Shown here piece after piece: positions 8,563 to 16,875 of a stretch of DNA of 64,000 nt. A program made the translations under genes and the position numbers. Each line of letters opens with the position of its first letter. Position 1 is the first letter of the stretch. The notes under the pieces were generated by a model. It searched no databases. It had not been told where the DNA came from and saw only the letters and a program-made list of their open reading frames with translations. Origin of the DNA: Devosia riboflavina (GTDB lineage: Bacteria > Pseudomonadota > Alphaproteobacteria > Rhizobiales > Devosiaceae); NCBI RefSeq assembly GCF_000743575.1, contig NZ_JQGC01000006.1, forward strand, positions 186,001 through 250,000. The letters are read 5' to 3'.

Positions 8563-9872
8563 GATTGGCCCATCAAGTCGTCGAGTTCACGGTAATCGGG
8601 GAGGGTGGTGTCGATCGCCCGCCCCGCCCGGATCACGGTCCGGTCGGCTTGCGGGCGCGACATCAGTTCAGTCCAGGTGCGACCTTTGAAGTGCACGAGA
8701 TCGGCTGGCGCCCCGACGGCCAGCTCACCTGTGTAGCCAAATCCGGCAATCTCGGCCGGGTCGGCTGTGACCACGCGCGACCAGGCAAAGGCCTCGGTCT
8801 GCGGATGGTCGAAGTGGAGGATGCGCGCGCCCTCGCGAAAGACCTCGAAGCCATCGAGATCGCCATAGGCATAGAAGGGGTCGCGAGTATTGTCCGAGGC
8901 GATGGCGACTTTGACGCCCGCTGCCTTTAGTTCATTGACGAGGGTGACGCCCCGCCAGCGCGGCGTGCGAACGCCATTCTGGTTGTCGCGATCCTGCAGG
9001 TACATGTTGCACATGGGCAGGGACACGATGGCGATGCCGGCTTGCGCCACTTTGTCGATGACGCGCTTGGCAGTCTCGCTGTCCTGCACGGCGAGCGAGC
9101 AGCAGTGGCCTGCGACAACCGAGCCGGTAAATCCACTCTCGATCACTGCGTCGGCAAGGCATTCCAGCGCATTGGCTTTCGGATCAGGGCTCTCATCGGT
9201 GTGGAGGTCGATGTCGAGGCCCAGTTCGCCGGCCATTTCGACCAGCTTGTGCATGATCGTCGGGTTTTCCGGATGCACGGCGGTGGAGCCACCGAGGATG
9301 CCGCCGGATGCCTTGGTGCGCGTCGCGACCGCCCGCAGCTTTTCGGCGTCGAGGATCGTGTCCGGCCCCATCAGGCCAGCGGCTTGCAACTCGATCCGTC
9401 CGGCCCAGCGCTCGCGCATGGCCTCAAAAACGTCCCAGGTGATGTCGTGTTGGGGCGGGGCCATGTCGAGATGGGTGCGGATGGCGGCCGTGCCGTGCGC
9501 ATAGGCACAGCGCAACGAGAAATCCATGCGACGCTCGACATCGCTGGCCGCCCAATTGGCTTCGCGATCCCCAAGCACAGCCATCAGCGCGCCGAGCCAG
9601 GTCCCGTCCGGGTTCTCTTTTCGCGCCCAGATATGGCCCTTGTCGAGATGAGTGTGGAGATCGACGAAGGCCGGGAGGACAATGTCGCCCCGCATGTCGA
9701 TCTGCTGCGGCAGGGTTGCGGAACCCGCCGCACCGATCGCGGCAATCTTGCCGTCGGCGACGGTGATGTCGACCCGGGCGAGATCGCCCGAGCTTGCATC
9801 GCCAAGCACCGAGACCGGCACGCTGGCATTGGTGATGGCATAGTGGCCATCGGCAGGAATGGTGATCGCCAA
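8559..9872 (-). CDS. Cytosine deaminase-like amidohydrolase, second type
   Basis: 437 residues from a TTG start at 9872. That codon sits one base after the permease stop and 7 nt after GGGAG; a GTG at 9896 in the same frame is the alternative but overlaps the permease by 23 nt. Metal and catalytic motifs of the cytosine-deaminase-like clade are intact: FVDLHTHLDKGH, IRTHLD, DLHTDES, AGHCCSLA and SDNTRDPFYAYGD. It is clearly different from the CodA-like protein at 265-1554. The genes around it (NMT1-type importer, FAD oxidase, flavin oxidoreductase) suggest it hydrolyses an imported cyclic nitrogen compound. The actual substrate is unknown. Confidence 0.83.
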   Translation of the reverse strand: MAITIPADGHYAITNASVPVSVLGDASSGDLARVDITVADGKIAAIGAAGSATLPQQIDMRGDIVLPAFVDLHTHLDKGHIWARKENPDGTWLGALMAVLGDREANWAASDVERRMDFSLRCAYAHGTAAIRTHLDMAPPQHDITWDVFEAMRERWAGRIELQAAGLMGPDTILDAEKLRAVATRTKASGGILGGSTAVHPENPTIMHKLVEMAGELGLDIDLHTDESPDPKANALECLADAVIESGFTGSVVAGHCCSLAVQDSETAKRVIDKVAQAGIAIVSLPMCNMYLQDRDNQNGVRTPRWRGVTLVNELKAAGVKVAIASDNTRDPFYAYGDLDGFEVFREGARILHFDHPQTEAFAWSRVVTADPAEIAGFGYTGELAVGAPADLVHFKGRTWTELMSRPQADRTVIRAGRAIDTTLPDYRELDDLMGQS

Positions 9873-9873
9873 C

Positions 9874-10743
9874 TCAGTTCTCCCGCTTGAGGGCACTTTC
9901 GTGCCAGCGGTGCAGCATCGCCCACGAGATAAGCGAGGTCAGCGCAAAAATGGCGACGCCGGTGACCATGAGCAGAACCAGGGCTGCATAGAGACGCGGA
10001 TAGTTGAGGCGATAGCCGGATTCGAGCAGGCGAAAGGCGAGGCCCGAACCCTTGCCGGCAGAGCCCGCCGCAAACTCGGCGACCACTGCCGCGATCAGCG
10101 AGAGGCCACCGCCGATACGCAGACCAGCCGCGAAATAGGGCAGGGACGATGGGAGTTTCAGGTGGATCAATGTCTGCCAGCGGCTAGCGCCATAAAGCTC
10201 AAAGAGGTTGAGCAGATTATGGTCGACGCTTTTGAGGCCCGCCACCATGTTGGAGAGAATCGGGAAGAAGGCGACGACGAAAGCACAGGTCAGCAGGGCG
10301 GACTGCGTATCCGGCATGTAAATGATGAGGAGTGGCGCGATGGCAATCATCGGCGTCACCTGCAGGATGACGGCAAAGGGAAACAGTGCCAATTCGATCC
10401 AGCGGCTCTGCACGAGAATGATGGCGAGACCCACACCGCCAACGAGCGCCAGACTAAGCGCCATCAGAGTGATGCGCAGTGTCACCAGCAGCGAGGGGGA
10501 CAGCGTGCCCCAATCGGTGAAAAGCGCGGTGACCACGTCGAGCGGGGCCGGCATGATGTAGCGCGGCACCTGGTTGATCATGATATGCGCCTGCCAGGCG
10601 GCAATCGCCAAGATGACCATAAAGACGGGAATGACGATGGACAGAACGCGCTCGCCGACGCTGGAGCGGCTGACCACGACGGCGACCTGGCTGTCGGTGC
10701 CGGCCTCGGCACTGGCTTTGGACATTGGAACTGCGTCGGTCAT
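9874..10743 (-). CDS. ABC transporter permease, SsuC/TauC/ThiX type
   Basis: 289 residues with about six membrane helices and the BPD_transp_1 motif region (VAFFPILSNMVAGLKSVDHN around 165, then LPSSLPYFAAGLRIGGGLSL). This family imports taurine, alkanesulfonates, nitrate or hydroxymethylpyrimidine. Its start overlaps the stop of the ATPase gene by 4 nt and its own stop is followed one base later by the amidohydrolase start, so importer and enzyme are tightly coupled. It would form a homodimeric channel fed by the NMT1-like binding protein at 11639-12640. Confidence 0.86.
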   Translation of the reverse strand: MTDAVPMSKASAEAGTDSQVAVVVSRSSVGERVLSIVIPVFMVILAIAAWQAHIMINQVPRYIMPAPLDVVTALFTDWGTLSPSLLVTLRITLMALSLALVGGVGLAIILVQSRWIELALFPFAVILQVTPMIAIAPLLIIYMPDTQSALLTCAFVVAFFPILSNMVAGLKSVDHNLLNLFELYGASRWQTLIHLKLPSSLPYFAAGLRIGGGLSLIAAVVAEFAAGSAGKGSGLAFRLLESGYRLNYPRLYAALVLLMVTGVAIFALTSLISWAMLHRWHESALKREN

Positions 10744-11573
10744 TTCGCCTGGGCTCCACGCATGATGGCTTCCTGCAGGGCGCGCGAGACGGTGTCGGTC
10801 GTGGCGCGATATTCTTCCGAGGTGCGGTAATTCTCGTCGCGCACGCCTGAGGTGATAAGCGGCAGGTCGGCATAGACCTGGCCGGGCCGGGCGCGCATGA
10901 CGACGATGCGATTGCTGAGGAAGGCGCTTTCGAAGACGGAGTGGGTGACGAAGATCACGGTGATGCCCGTTTCGCGCCAGAGGCGCAGCACGTCGTCATT
11001 GAGTTTTTGGCGCGTGATTTCGTCGAGCGCCGCAAAGGGCTCGTCCATCAGCAGCAGCTTTGGCTTGGTCACCAGCGCACGCGCAATCGAGACGCGCATC
11101 TTCATGCCGCCCGAGAGTTCGCGGGGGTAGGATTTGGTGAAATCGGCAAGGCCGACGGAAGCCAGCACTTCCATGATCGCGGGATCAGCGTCGCGCTTGG
11201 ACACGCCGCGCAGGCGCAAGGGCAGGTAGACATTTCCCCACACGGTCTGCCAGGGCATCAGCGTCGGCTCCTGGAACACGAAGCCGACATCGCCCTCGGG
11301 CAGGCCCTTGGAATTGATTTTTGAGGATGGCCAGTCGATCTGGCCCGTGCTTGGCGCGCCTAAGCCGGCAATGATGCGCAAGGCGGTGGATTTGCCGCAA
11401 CCGGAGGGGCCGAGAAGGCTCAGGAACTCGCCGCGCTGCACGTCCAGCGACATGTCCTTTAGCGCGAGCGTGCCGTTGGAAAAGAGCTTGCTGACGTGTC
11501 GCATGGAAACGACCACGCGTGGCGCAGCGGTTTGCCCGGCTAAAGCGGGCGAAGAAGTGGCTAGGTCAGTCAA
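10740..11573 (-). CDS. ABC transporter ATP-binding protein, SsuB/TauB/ThiZ type
   Basis: 277 residues with one complete ABC module: Walker A GPSGCGKSTAL, Q-loop VFQEPTLMPW, signature LSGGMKMRVSIARAL, Walker B LLLMDEPFAALD and H-loop FVTHSVFES. It drives the permease encoded directly downstream. The binding-protein gene lies 65 nt upstream on the same strand. Assignment to the nitrate/sulfonate/pyrimidine-precursor importer family is secure; the substrate is not visible in the ATPase. Confidence 0.88.
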   Translation of the reverse strand: MTDLATSSPALAGQTAAPRVVVSMRHVSKLFSNGTLALKDMSLDVQRGEFLSLLGPSGCGKSTALRIIAGLGAPSTGQIDWPSSKINSKGLPEGDVGFVFQEPTLMPWQTVWGNVYLPLRLRGVSKRDADPAIMEVLASVGLADFTKSYPRELSGGMKMRVSIARALVTKPKLLLMDEPFAALDEITRQKLNDDVLRLWRETGITVIFVTHSVFESAFLSNRIVVMRARPGQVYADLPLITSGVRDENYRTSEEYRATTDTVSRALQEAIMRGAQAK

Positions 11574-11638
11574 AATTGTGCGCCCAATCTAGGGTCGGAG
11601 CGGCGCGGGCGGCGTGCCCGCGCCGGTGTGTGAAAAGA

Positions 11639-12640
11639 TTACTTGAAGAGATCGACGCCGAGGCCCTGGCAGACATATTCCGTCGTATAGGCCTGGCTCA
11701 CATCGATGCCGGCCTCGAAGACGCCGACCTCGACCATGGAATTGTAGAAGTCGGTCCAGCCGGCATCGGTCATGCAGCCGATACCCTTGGTTTCGGCATC
11801 GCCGGAAACGACGATCCCGTATTCCTTCATCTTCTCGATGCCATAGGCGATCTGGTCGTCGGTCATTTCCGGATTGTCGGCCTTGATCAGCTCATTGGCC
11901 GCGGCATTGTCGCCATAGAGGTAGTTCGACCAGCCCACGATCGTGGCTTCAACGAAGCGCTTGGCGATATCCGGGTTCTCGTCGACCCAGGGCTTCATCG
12001 CTTCGATGGTGGTCGAATAGGGGTGATAGCCCTGGTCGGCGAGGAGCCACACGTCAGGCGCAAAGCCGGCTTCGCGCTCGATGGCGAGGGGTTCCGAGGT
12101 GAGATAACCCTGCTGGATCGCCGCGTCGTCGGCAAGGAACGAGGCCGGGTTGAACTGATAGGGCTCGTACTTTTCTTCGACGAAATCAGGCCACTCGGTC
12201 TTCATCCAGGTGAAGTAAGACGTAAAACCGTCGGCGCTGAGGATATACTTGGAAGCACCAGCCAGTTCCGGGAAGGTGGCGAACTTGCCCGGATGCGACA
12301 TCAGGATCTGCGGATCCTTTTGGAAGATCGCGGCCAGCGTGATCGTCGGAATGCCTTCCTTGACGGCGTTGATCGCGCCGGTGGCGCCGCCCATGTAGAA
12401 TTGCACCTGTCCCGAAACCAGCATCGGCCGGCCCGGCGACTGCGGCCCGCCCTGCATGATGGTCACGTCGAGCCCGTACTTTTCATAGGTACCGTCGGCG
12501 ATGGCTTGATAGTAGCCGCCGTGCTCGGCCTGGGCGAGCCAGTTGGTAGCGAAGGTGACCTTGTCGAGGTCCTGCGCAAAGGTCGGCGTGGCGGCGAGCG
12601 CCATGGCAGCCAGAATGGTCGTCTTGATTGAAGCGTGCAT
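11639..12640 (-). CDS. NMT1/THI5-like ABC substrate-binding protein
   Basis: 333 residues. A Sec signal (MHASIKTTILAAMALAATPTFAQ) is followed by DLDKVTFATNWLAQAEHGGYYQAIADGTYEKYGLDVTI, the typical opening of NMT1-family receptors such as ThiY, SsuA and RibY. It is periplasmic and ligand-binding. It heads a six-gene operon: importer, amidohydrolase, FAD oxidase, flavin oxidoreductase. THI5/ThiY-type receptors bind hydroxymethyl- or formylaminopyrimidines, which would fit a downstream deaminase, but flavin, hydantoin or sulfonate relatives exist too. I saw no THI-box-like leader upstream, which argues weakly against simple thiamine control. Confidence 0.84.
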   Translation of the reverse strand: MHASIKTTILAAMALAATPTFAQDLDKVTFATNWLAQAEHGGYYQAIADGTYEKYGLDVTIMQGGPQSPGRPMLVSGQVQFYMGGATGAINAVKEGIPTITLAAIFQKDPQILMSHPGKFATFPELAGASKYILSADGFTSYFTWMKTEWPDFVEEKYEPYQFNPASFLADDAAIQQGYLTSEPLAIEREAGFAPDVWLLADQGYHPYSTTIEAMKPWVDENPDIAKRFVEATIVGWSNYLYGDNAAANELIKADNPEMTDDQIAYGIEKMKEYGIVVSGDAETKGIGCMTDAGWTDFYNSMVEVGVFEAGIDVSQAYTTEYVCQGLGVDLFK

Positions 12641-12753
12641 TTACTGCGTTCCCCTGTGCTCCGATCGTTTCGCCGAAGCCAATTTCTCGGGCGATCTCCT
12701 TCGCCCTTGCAGTACCATTCCGCACCGCGCTTCCCGTGTGAACCCAAAAAATA

Positions 12754-12772
12754 GGCAATCCTTAGGAATGCC
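12754..12772. promoter_or_regulatory. Candidate operator in divergent promoter region
   Basis: The 19-bp GGCAATCCTTAGGAATGCC is a near-perfect inverted repeat; one base pair off the centre does not match. It lies in the 217-bp region between the NMT1 binding-protein gene (minus) and ridA-like gene (plus), 114 nt and 86 nt from the two starts, and could serve both. No regulator gene is adjacent, so the binding protein is unknown. Confidence 0.4.
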
Positions 12773-12857
12773 TGCTATGCGTGCAATTAATGCGCTTTAG
12801 GGCTGGTCAAGCGCTTTACCTTTGGCTTAGCATTCGCCCCGCAAGCATTGGATAACC

Positions 12858-13247
12858 ATGACCACCGCCCTAGACCCCAAGGACATCCACCCCCCATTCG
12901 CGCCGTATAGCCACGGCGTGGTCGTGCCGCCGGGCCAGCGTTTGGTCTTCTGTTCCGGCCAGCTCGGCATAGCGGCGGACAAGACCATTCCCCCCGATTG
13001 CGCGGGCCAGACAAAACTCTGCTTCGACAATGTCGCGGCCATTCTGCGCGAAGCGGGGCTCGGCTTCGAACACATCATCCGCATCAATGCCTATGTGACG
13101 GGGCGTGAGCACCTCCCCGACTATATGGGCGTGCGCAACGGGCTCTTTGCAGCGCCTTACCCAGCCTCGACGCTGATGATCGTCTCCGGCTTTGCCCGGC
13201 CCGAATTCGTCGTCGAAATAGAAGTCATCGCGGCAGGTCCCGCCTGA
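12858..13247 (+). CDS. RidA/YjgF/UK114 family protein
   Basis: 129 residues, the usual size for this trimeric enamine/imine deaminase family, which protects PLP enzymes or hydrolyses unstable imine intermediates in catabolic pathways. The C-terminal VVEIEVIAAGPA strand and Arg114, equivalent to the catalytic Arg105 of E. coli RidA, are present. The usual P-x-R-[ST] loop reads PASTLM, so the fit is to a divergent Rid subgroup. It lies 13 nt upstream of the creatininase-like gene and divergent from the NMT1 operon. This suggests it acts on an imine made in the same catabolic scheme, similar to Rid proteins in pyrimidine degradation (inference). Confidence 0.82.
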   Translation: MTTALDPKDIHPPFAPYSHGVVVPPGQRLVFCSGQLGIAADKTIPPDCAGQTKLCFDNVAAILREAGLGFEHIIRINAYVTGREHLPDYMGVRNGLFAAPYPASTLMIVSGFARPEFVVEIEVIAAGPA

Positions 13248-13260
13248 GGAACTTTTTTAC

Positions 13261-14055
13261 ATGCGTAAGATCTGGTGGACTGACTTCGCGGCGCGCGAAT
13301 TCGAAGGTCTCGACCCCAACAAGACCATAGCCATCCTGCCCATCGCGGCGGTGGAACAGCACGGCCCGCACCTGCCGGTGGGCACCGACACGATCATCAA
13401 CACCTCGATGATCGAACTGCTGATCGAGCGTGCGCCGGCAGATATGGACCTGCGTATCCTGCCGGTTCAGGCCATCGGCAAATCCAACGAGCATATCTGG
13501 GCCAAGGGCACGATCACCCACACGGCCACGAACCTGATCGACGCCTGGACCCAGATCGGGCTCGAAGTGGCCCGCGCCGGGGTGAAGAAGATCATCTTCG
13601 TCAACTCGCACGGCGGCAATGAAGAGATCATGGGCATCGTCGCCCGCGAACTGCGCGTTCGCGCTGGCATGCTGGCGGTCAAGAGCGGCTGGCGCTTCAC
13701 GCCGTCGGGCGTCTTGAGCGACCTTGAGCGTCGCCACGGCATTCATGGCGGCGATGCAGAAACCTCGCTGGTGCTGCACTTCAGGCCGCACCTCGTCGAT
13801 ATGTCGAAGGCGGAGAATTTTGTCTCCATCGCCGCGAGCGACGAGCAGCAGTTTCAATATCTGCGGCCCACGGGCGCCTTCGGGCACACCTATGCCTGGA
13901 TCGCCTCGGACGTGAACCCGTCGGGCGCGGTGGGCGATGCGTCCATCGCTACCGCGGAAAAGGGCAAGACGATCGCCGAAGCCAATGTGGCCGGCATGAT
14001 CGAGGTGCTTCGCGAGATCGAAGCCATGCCGCTGCCCGGCACGCGCTGGGACTAA
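13261..14055 (+). CDS. Creatininase-family metal-dependent amidohydrolase
   Basis: 264 residues. The creatininase-family core is present: AVEQHGPHLPVGTDT with metal ligands E32, H34 and D43, FVNSHGGN with H117, and HGGDAETS with E167. As I recall, bona fide creatininase has H-Y-E-N at the second motif; here it is H-G-G-N, as in ArfB, MftE and other superfamily members. Creatinine is therefore only one possible substrate; a lactam or formamide is equally possible. GAGGAA lies 9 nt before the ATG. It pairs with the Rid protein upstream and its stop overlaps the convergent phosphoribosyltransferase stop. Confidence 0.82.
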   Translation: MRKIWWTDFAAREFEGLDPNKTIAILPIAAVEQHGPHLPVGTDTIINTSMIELLIERAPADMDLRILPVQAIGKSNEHIWAKGTITHTATNLIDAWTQIGLEVARAGVKKIIFVNSHGGNEEIMGIVARELRVRAGMLAVKSGWRFTPSGVLSDLERRHGIHGGDAETSLVLHFRPHLVDMSKAENFVSIAASDEQQFQYLRPTGAFGHTYAWIASDVNPSGAVGDASIATAEKGKTIAEANVAGMIEVLREIEAMPLPGTRWD

Positions 14056-14738
14056 GGAACCGGCGTCCAGCGCTCGTTTTCGCTGAGCGTGAAGCGCGGC
14101 GAACTGAGAGACGCGACGATCCGGTCGCGCCATGGGGCCAGCGGCTCCTGCCAGTTCGTCCCCTGCAACATGGCGCAGCCAATCACTGCCGGCTCTATCT
14201 CGGCCTTGTGCAGCAGGCGCAGCACAGCGCCCATCGACTGGCCGGAACTGATCACATCGTCGATCACCGCCACGCGCTTGCCGCGCAGGAGCGGCAGCAT
14301 GCGCGGATCGACATAGAGCGTCTTGCTCGCCGATGGGCTGGTGATGGATTTCATCGGCTCGGATAGATCGTCTCGATACCAGAATTTTCGCGAGGTCCCC
14401 AACGGCACCATGCGGGTGTGGCCCAGCCGCCGCGCCACGTTGGATGCAAGCGGCAGGCCAAGGGTCGGCACGCCGATTATGACGTCGATATCTCTGGTCT
14501 TGAGCAGCGCAGCCAGTGCAGCCGCGAGTCCGTCTTCTACCGCAAAACTCGCCTGGTTGAGGATCAGCGAAGCGACGGCCGATTTGCCGTCGCCCGGCAG
14601 CACGCGAAGCGGCAGGGGCAATTGTCGTCCATCGGCGAGGGGCGCGGGATAGAAGCCCAGATGCCCCTCGGTCGGGTTTTGCTCATGCGTGCCGGGGGCG
14701 GCAAAGGCCTGCCAGAATTCGTGTGGCTCGAAACTCAC
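14052..14738 (-). CDS. Phosphoribosyltransferase family protein
   Basis: 228 residues from a GTG with AAGGA 7 nt upstream; an in-frame TTG at 14756 would add six residues. The PRPP-binding signature VAVIDDVISSGQSMGA lies near residue 160, with the family's upstream DVIIGVPTLGLPLASNVARR segment. Adenine/xanthine phosphoribosyltransferases are the nearest type by pattern, but the N-terminal 70 residues are not those of Apt. It would convert a free base plus PRPP to a nucleotide in the cytoplasm, or act as a regulator. It is a single gene on minus, convergent with the creatininase-like gene and divergent from the M20 gene. Confidence 0.75.
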   Translation of the reverse strand: MSFEPHEFWQAFAAPGTHEQNPTEGHLGFYPAPLADGRQLPLPLRVLPGDGKSAVASLILNQASFAVEDGLAAALAALLKTRDIDVIIGVPTLGLPLASNVARRLGHTRMVPLGTSRKFWYRDDLSEPMKSITSPSASKTLYVDPRMLPLLRGKRVAVIDDVISSGQSMGAVLRLLHKAEIEPAVIGCAMLQGTNWQEPLAPWRDRIVASLSSPRFTLSENERWTPVP

Positions 14739-14811
14739 GCCAAGTCCTTGATTCAATGATGCGGTGCAAGCAAAGGTTCTCCACCGATCCTATGACAAGA
14801 CGAGCAGGCCA

Positions 14812-15981
14812 ATGCAATCGCGCAGCAACGATCCCTTCGAACTCGAAGCCATGACGGCGCTGCGCCGCGATTTTCACGCCCATCCAGAACTGGGCTTTGA
14901 AGAAGTCCGCACCAGCGCCATCGTCGCCGAAAAACTAGAAGAGGCGGGTATCGAAGTGCATCGTGGGCTTGGGAAAACCGGCGTTGTAGGCACGCTCAAG
15001 ATCGGTACGGGAACCCGACGCATCGCCCTTCGCGCCGATATGGATGCTTTGGCCATGCCCGAACTGGCCGATCGGCCATACAAGTCGGAAACACCGAACA
15101 CTATGCATGCCTGTGGCCACGATGGTCACACTGTGATGCTGCTCGCCGCCGCGCGCCATCTGGCGCGGACGAAGAATTTTTCCGGCACCGTGCACTTCGT
15201 CTTCCAACCCGCTGAAGAGGGTAGGGGCGGCGCCAAGGCGATGGTCGACGAGGGGTTCTTCAAGCAGTTCCCAGTGGATGCGGTCTATGGCCTTCACAAT
15301 ATGCCCGGCCTCGCCACTGACGAAATGGCTGTCGTCGCCGGGCCGCAATTGGCGTCGTCGGATAGCTGGACCGTCACCTTCAGGGGCGTCGGTACACACG
15401 GCGCCAAGCCGCATCTCGGCCGCGACGCCGTGACGGCGGCGGGGCACTTTCTGGCGGCGATCCACACTATCGTCGCCCGCGCGGTCGATCCCTTGCAGCC
15501 GGCCGTCGTTAGCGCTTGTGCGCTGGAGGCGGGAGACTTCAAGGCGCTCAATGTGATTCCCGACGTGGTTCGCATCGGCGGGACGGCGCGGGCCTATCGC
15601 GCTGATGTGCGCGACCAGCTCGAACTTGAGATTGGCAATATCGCCAGCGGTGTCGCTGCCACATTCGGCATCGAGGTGGACTACGAATTCCTGCGCCGCA
15701 TTCCGCCTGTTGTGAACGACGGCGATGCAACAGCGCGTGCACTCAAGGCAGCTCAAGTGGCGACCGGGCGCCCGGTCGTGACTGATTTTCCGCCCTCAAC
15801 CGCGGGCGACGACTTCGCCTATTTCGGCGCCGAAGTGCCCGGCGCCTATGTCTGGCTGGGCAATGGCCCAGCCGTCGACGGCGCGCTGCACCACAATTCG
15901 CGCTATGATTTCAACGACGACGCCATTCTCACCGGCGCGCGCTTCTGGGCGACGCTGGTGGAACAGGAATTGCCGGCCTGA
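14812..15981 (+). CDS. M20 family amidohydrolase (hippurate hydrolase/aminoacylase-like)
   Basis: 389 residues from ATG 14812; an in-frame GTG at 14764 would extend it by 16 residues without a family-like sequence. M20D metal motifs are MHACGHDGHT, QPAEEGRGG and LHNMPG, with DDFAYF and a C-terminal HHNSRYDF. The family removes acyl groups from amino acids or cleaves other amides in the cytoplasm (HipO, IAA-amino-acid hydrolase, N-carbamoyl hydrolases are more distant). In this island it could release nitrogen from an N-acyl or ring-opened product. The stop abuts the convergent nucleoside hydrolase stop with no gap. Confidence 0.83.
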   Translation: MQSRSNDPFELEAMTALRRDFHAHPELGFEEVRTSAIVAEKLEEAGIEVHRGLGKTGVVGTLKIGTGTRRIALRADMDALAMPELADRPYKSETPNTMHACGHDGHTVMLLAAARHLARTKNFSGTVHFVFQPAEEGRGGAKAMVDEGFFKQFPVDAVYGLHNMPGLATDEMAVVAGPQLASSDSWTVTFRGVGTHGAKPHLGRDAVTAAGHFLAAIHTIVARAVDPLQPAVVSACALEAGDFKALNVIPDVVRIGGTARAYRADVRDQLELEIGNIASGVAATFGIEVDYEFLRRIPPVVNDGDATARALKAAQVATGRPVVTDFPPSTAGDDFAYFGAEVPGAYVWLGNGPAVDGALHHNSRYDFNDDAILTGARFWATLVEQELPA

Positions 15982-16875
15982 TCAGACGAAACCGGTCCGT
16001 AACAGGGCCAATGCGCGCTCGGTATCGACGCCGAGCGCCACGTCCACCGGCTTGCCGCGGCGGTCGACCAGCAGACGGCCGGCATCTGGGTCGTCGCCGA
16101 GGTCGATATCGAGCTTCATGTTCTCGATCTTGAAAATGCTGGGATCGATCGCGGCCAGCATCACGCAGGGATCATGCAGGGGCCGGCTCTCGCGGCCATT
16201 ATGCAGATAAACACCGAGCAATTCGCGCGCGAGGCGACCATGCGGCGTGTCGGGGAGGGCGGCGACATAGGCGATATCGGCGCGCACCAGGCGGGTGACA
16301 TCGAGCGGAATGATCGTGACCTTGACCGGGCTGCCAATGACCACCGAGGCCGCTTCCGGATCGGACGCGAAATTAAACTCGGAACTGGGGCCGGAATTGC
16401 CCGGCGCGTGAATGGTCCCGCCCATGACGATGATCTCGCCGATGCGCTCGATGACCTCGGGGTGCTCGGTGACCACATGGGCGATGTTGGTCAGCGGCCC
16501 AAGCGCCAGGATGTCGATGCTGCCGGGCTCGGACTCGGCGAGCATGCGGGCGATCCAGTCCGGGGCGCCGTCGAGCGGCGCCTTGGCGGGCTCCGGCAGC
16601 TCGATGCCCTTGAGGCCATCCATGCCGTGCACCATGGCGACAAGGTCCTGCAATTCGCGCGTCAGCGGAATGTCGGTGCCCCGGACGACCGGAATGTCGC
16701 CGCGACCCATGAAGGTGAGAAGGCCACCGGCATTGGTTGTGGTGCGATCAAGCCCGATATTGCCGGCGATGGTCGTGACGCCGAGCACGTCGAAATGACC
16801 CGATCCTAGCGCGAAGAGGATGGCGATGGCGTCGTCGAGGCCCGGATCCGTGTCGATGATGACGCGCTTCTTCAT
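15982..16875 (-). CDS. Nucleoside hydrolase (IunH/RihB family)
   Basis: 297 residues. The calcium-binding signature IIDTDPGLDDA places D8, D10, D14 and D15 at the N-terminus; ALGPLTNIA and a late HDPCVMLAAI complete the active-site set. The enzyme hydrolyses the N-glycosidic bond of ribonucleosides to base and ribose. Its ATG overlaps the stop of the MtaD-like deaminase by 4 nt, so both act on the same imported material, most simply a purine nucleoside deaminated and then cleaved. Substrate range (purine, pyrimidine or modified) is not readable. Confidence 0.87.
   Translation of the reverse strand: MKKRVIIDTDPGLDDAIAILFALGSGHFDVLGVTTIAGNIGLDRTTTNAGGLLTFMGRGDIPVVRGTDIPLTRELQDLVAMVHGMDGLKGIELPEPAKAPLDGAPDWIARMLAESEPGSIDILALGPLTNIAHVVTEHPEVIERIGEIIVMGGTIHAPGNSGPSSEFNFASDPEAASVVIGSPVKVTIIPLDVTRLVRADIAYVAALPDTPHGRLARELLGVYLHNGRESRPLHDPCVMLAAIDPSIFKIENMKLDIDLGDDPDAGRLLVDRRGKPVDVALGVDTERALALLRTGFV

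Noticed and set aside
12641..12857. THI-box (TPP) riboswitch upstream of the NMT1-like importer
   Set aside because: I looked for CTGAGA-type and other conserved TPP elements on the minus strand and did not find them.
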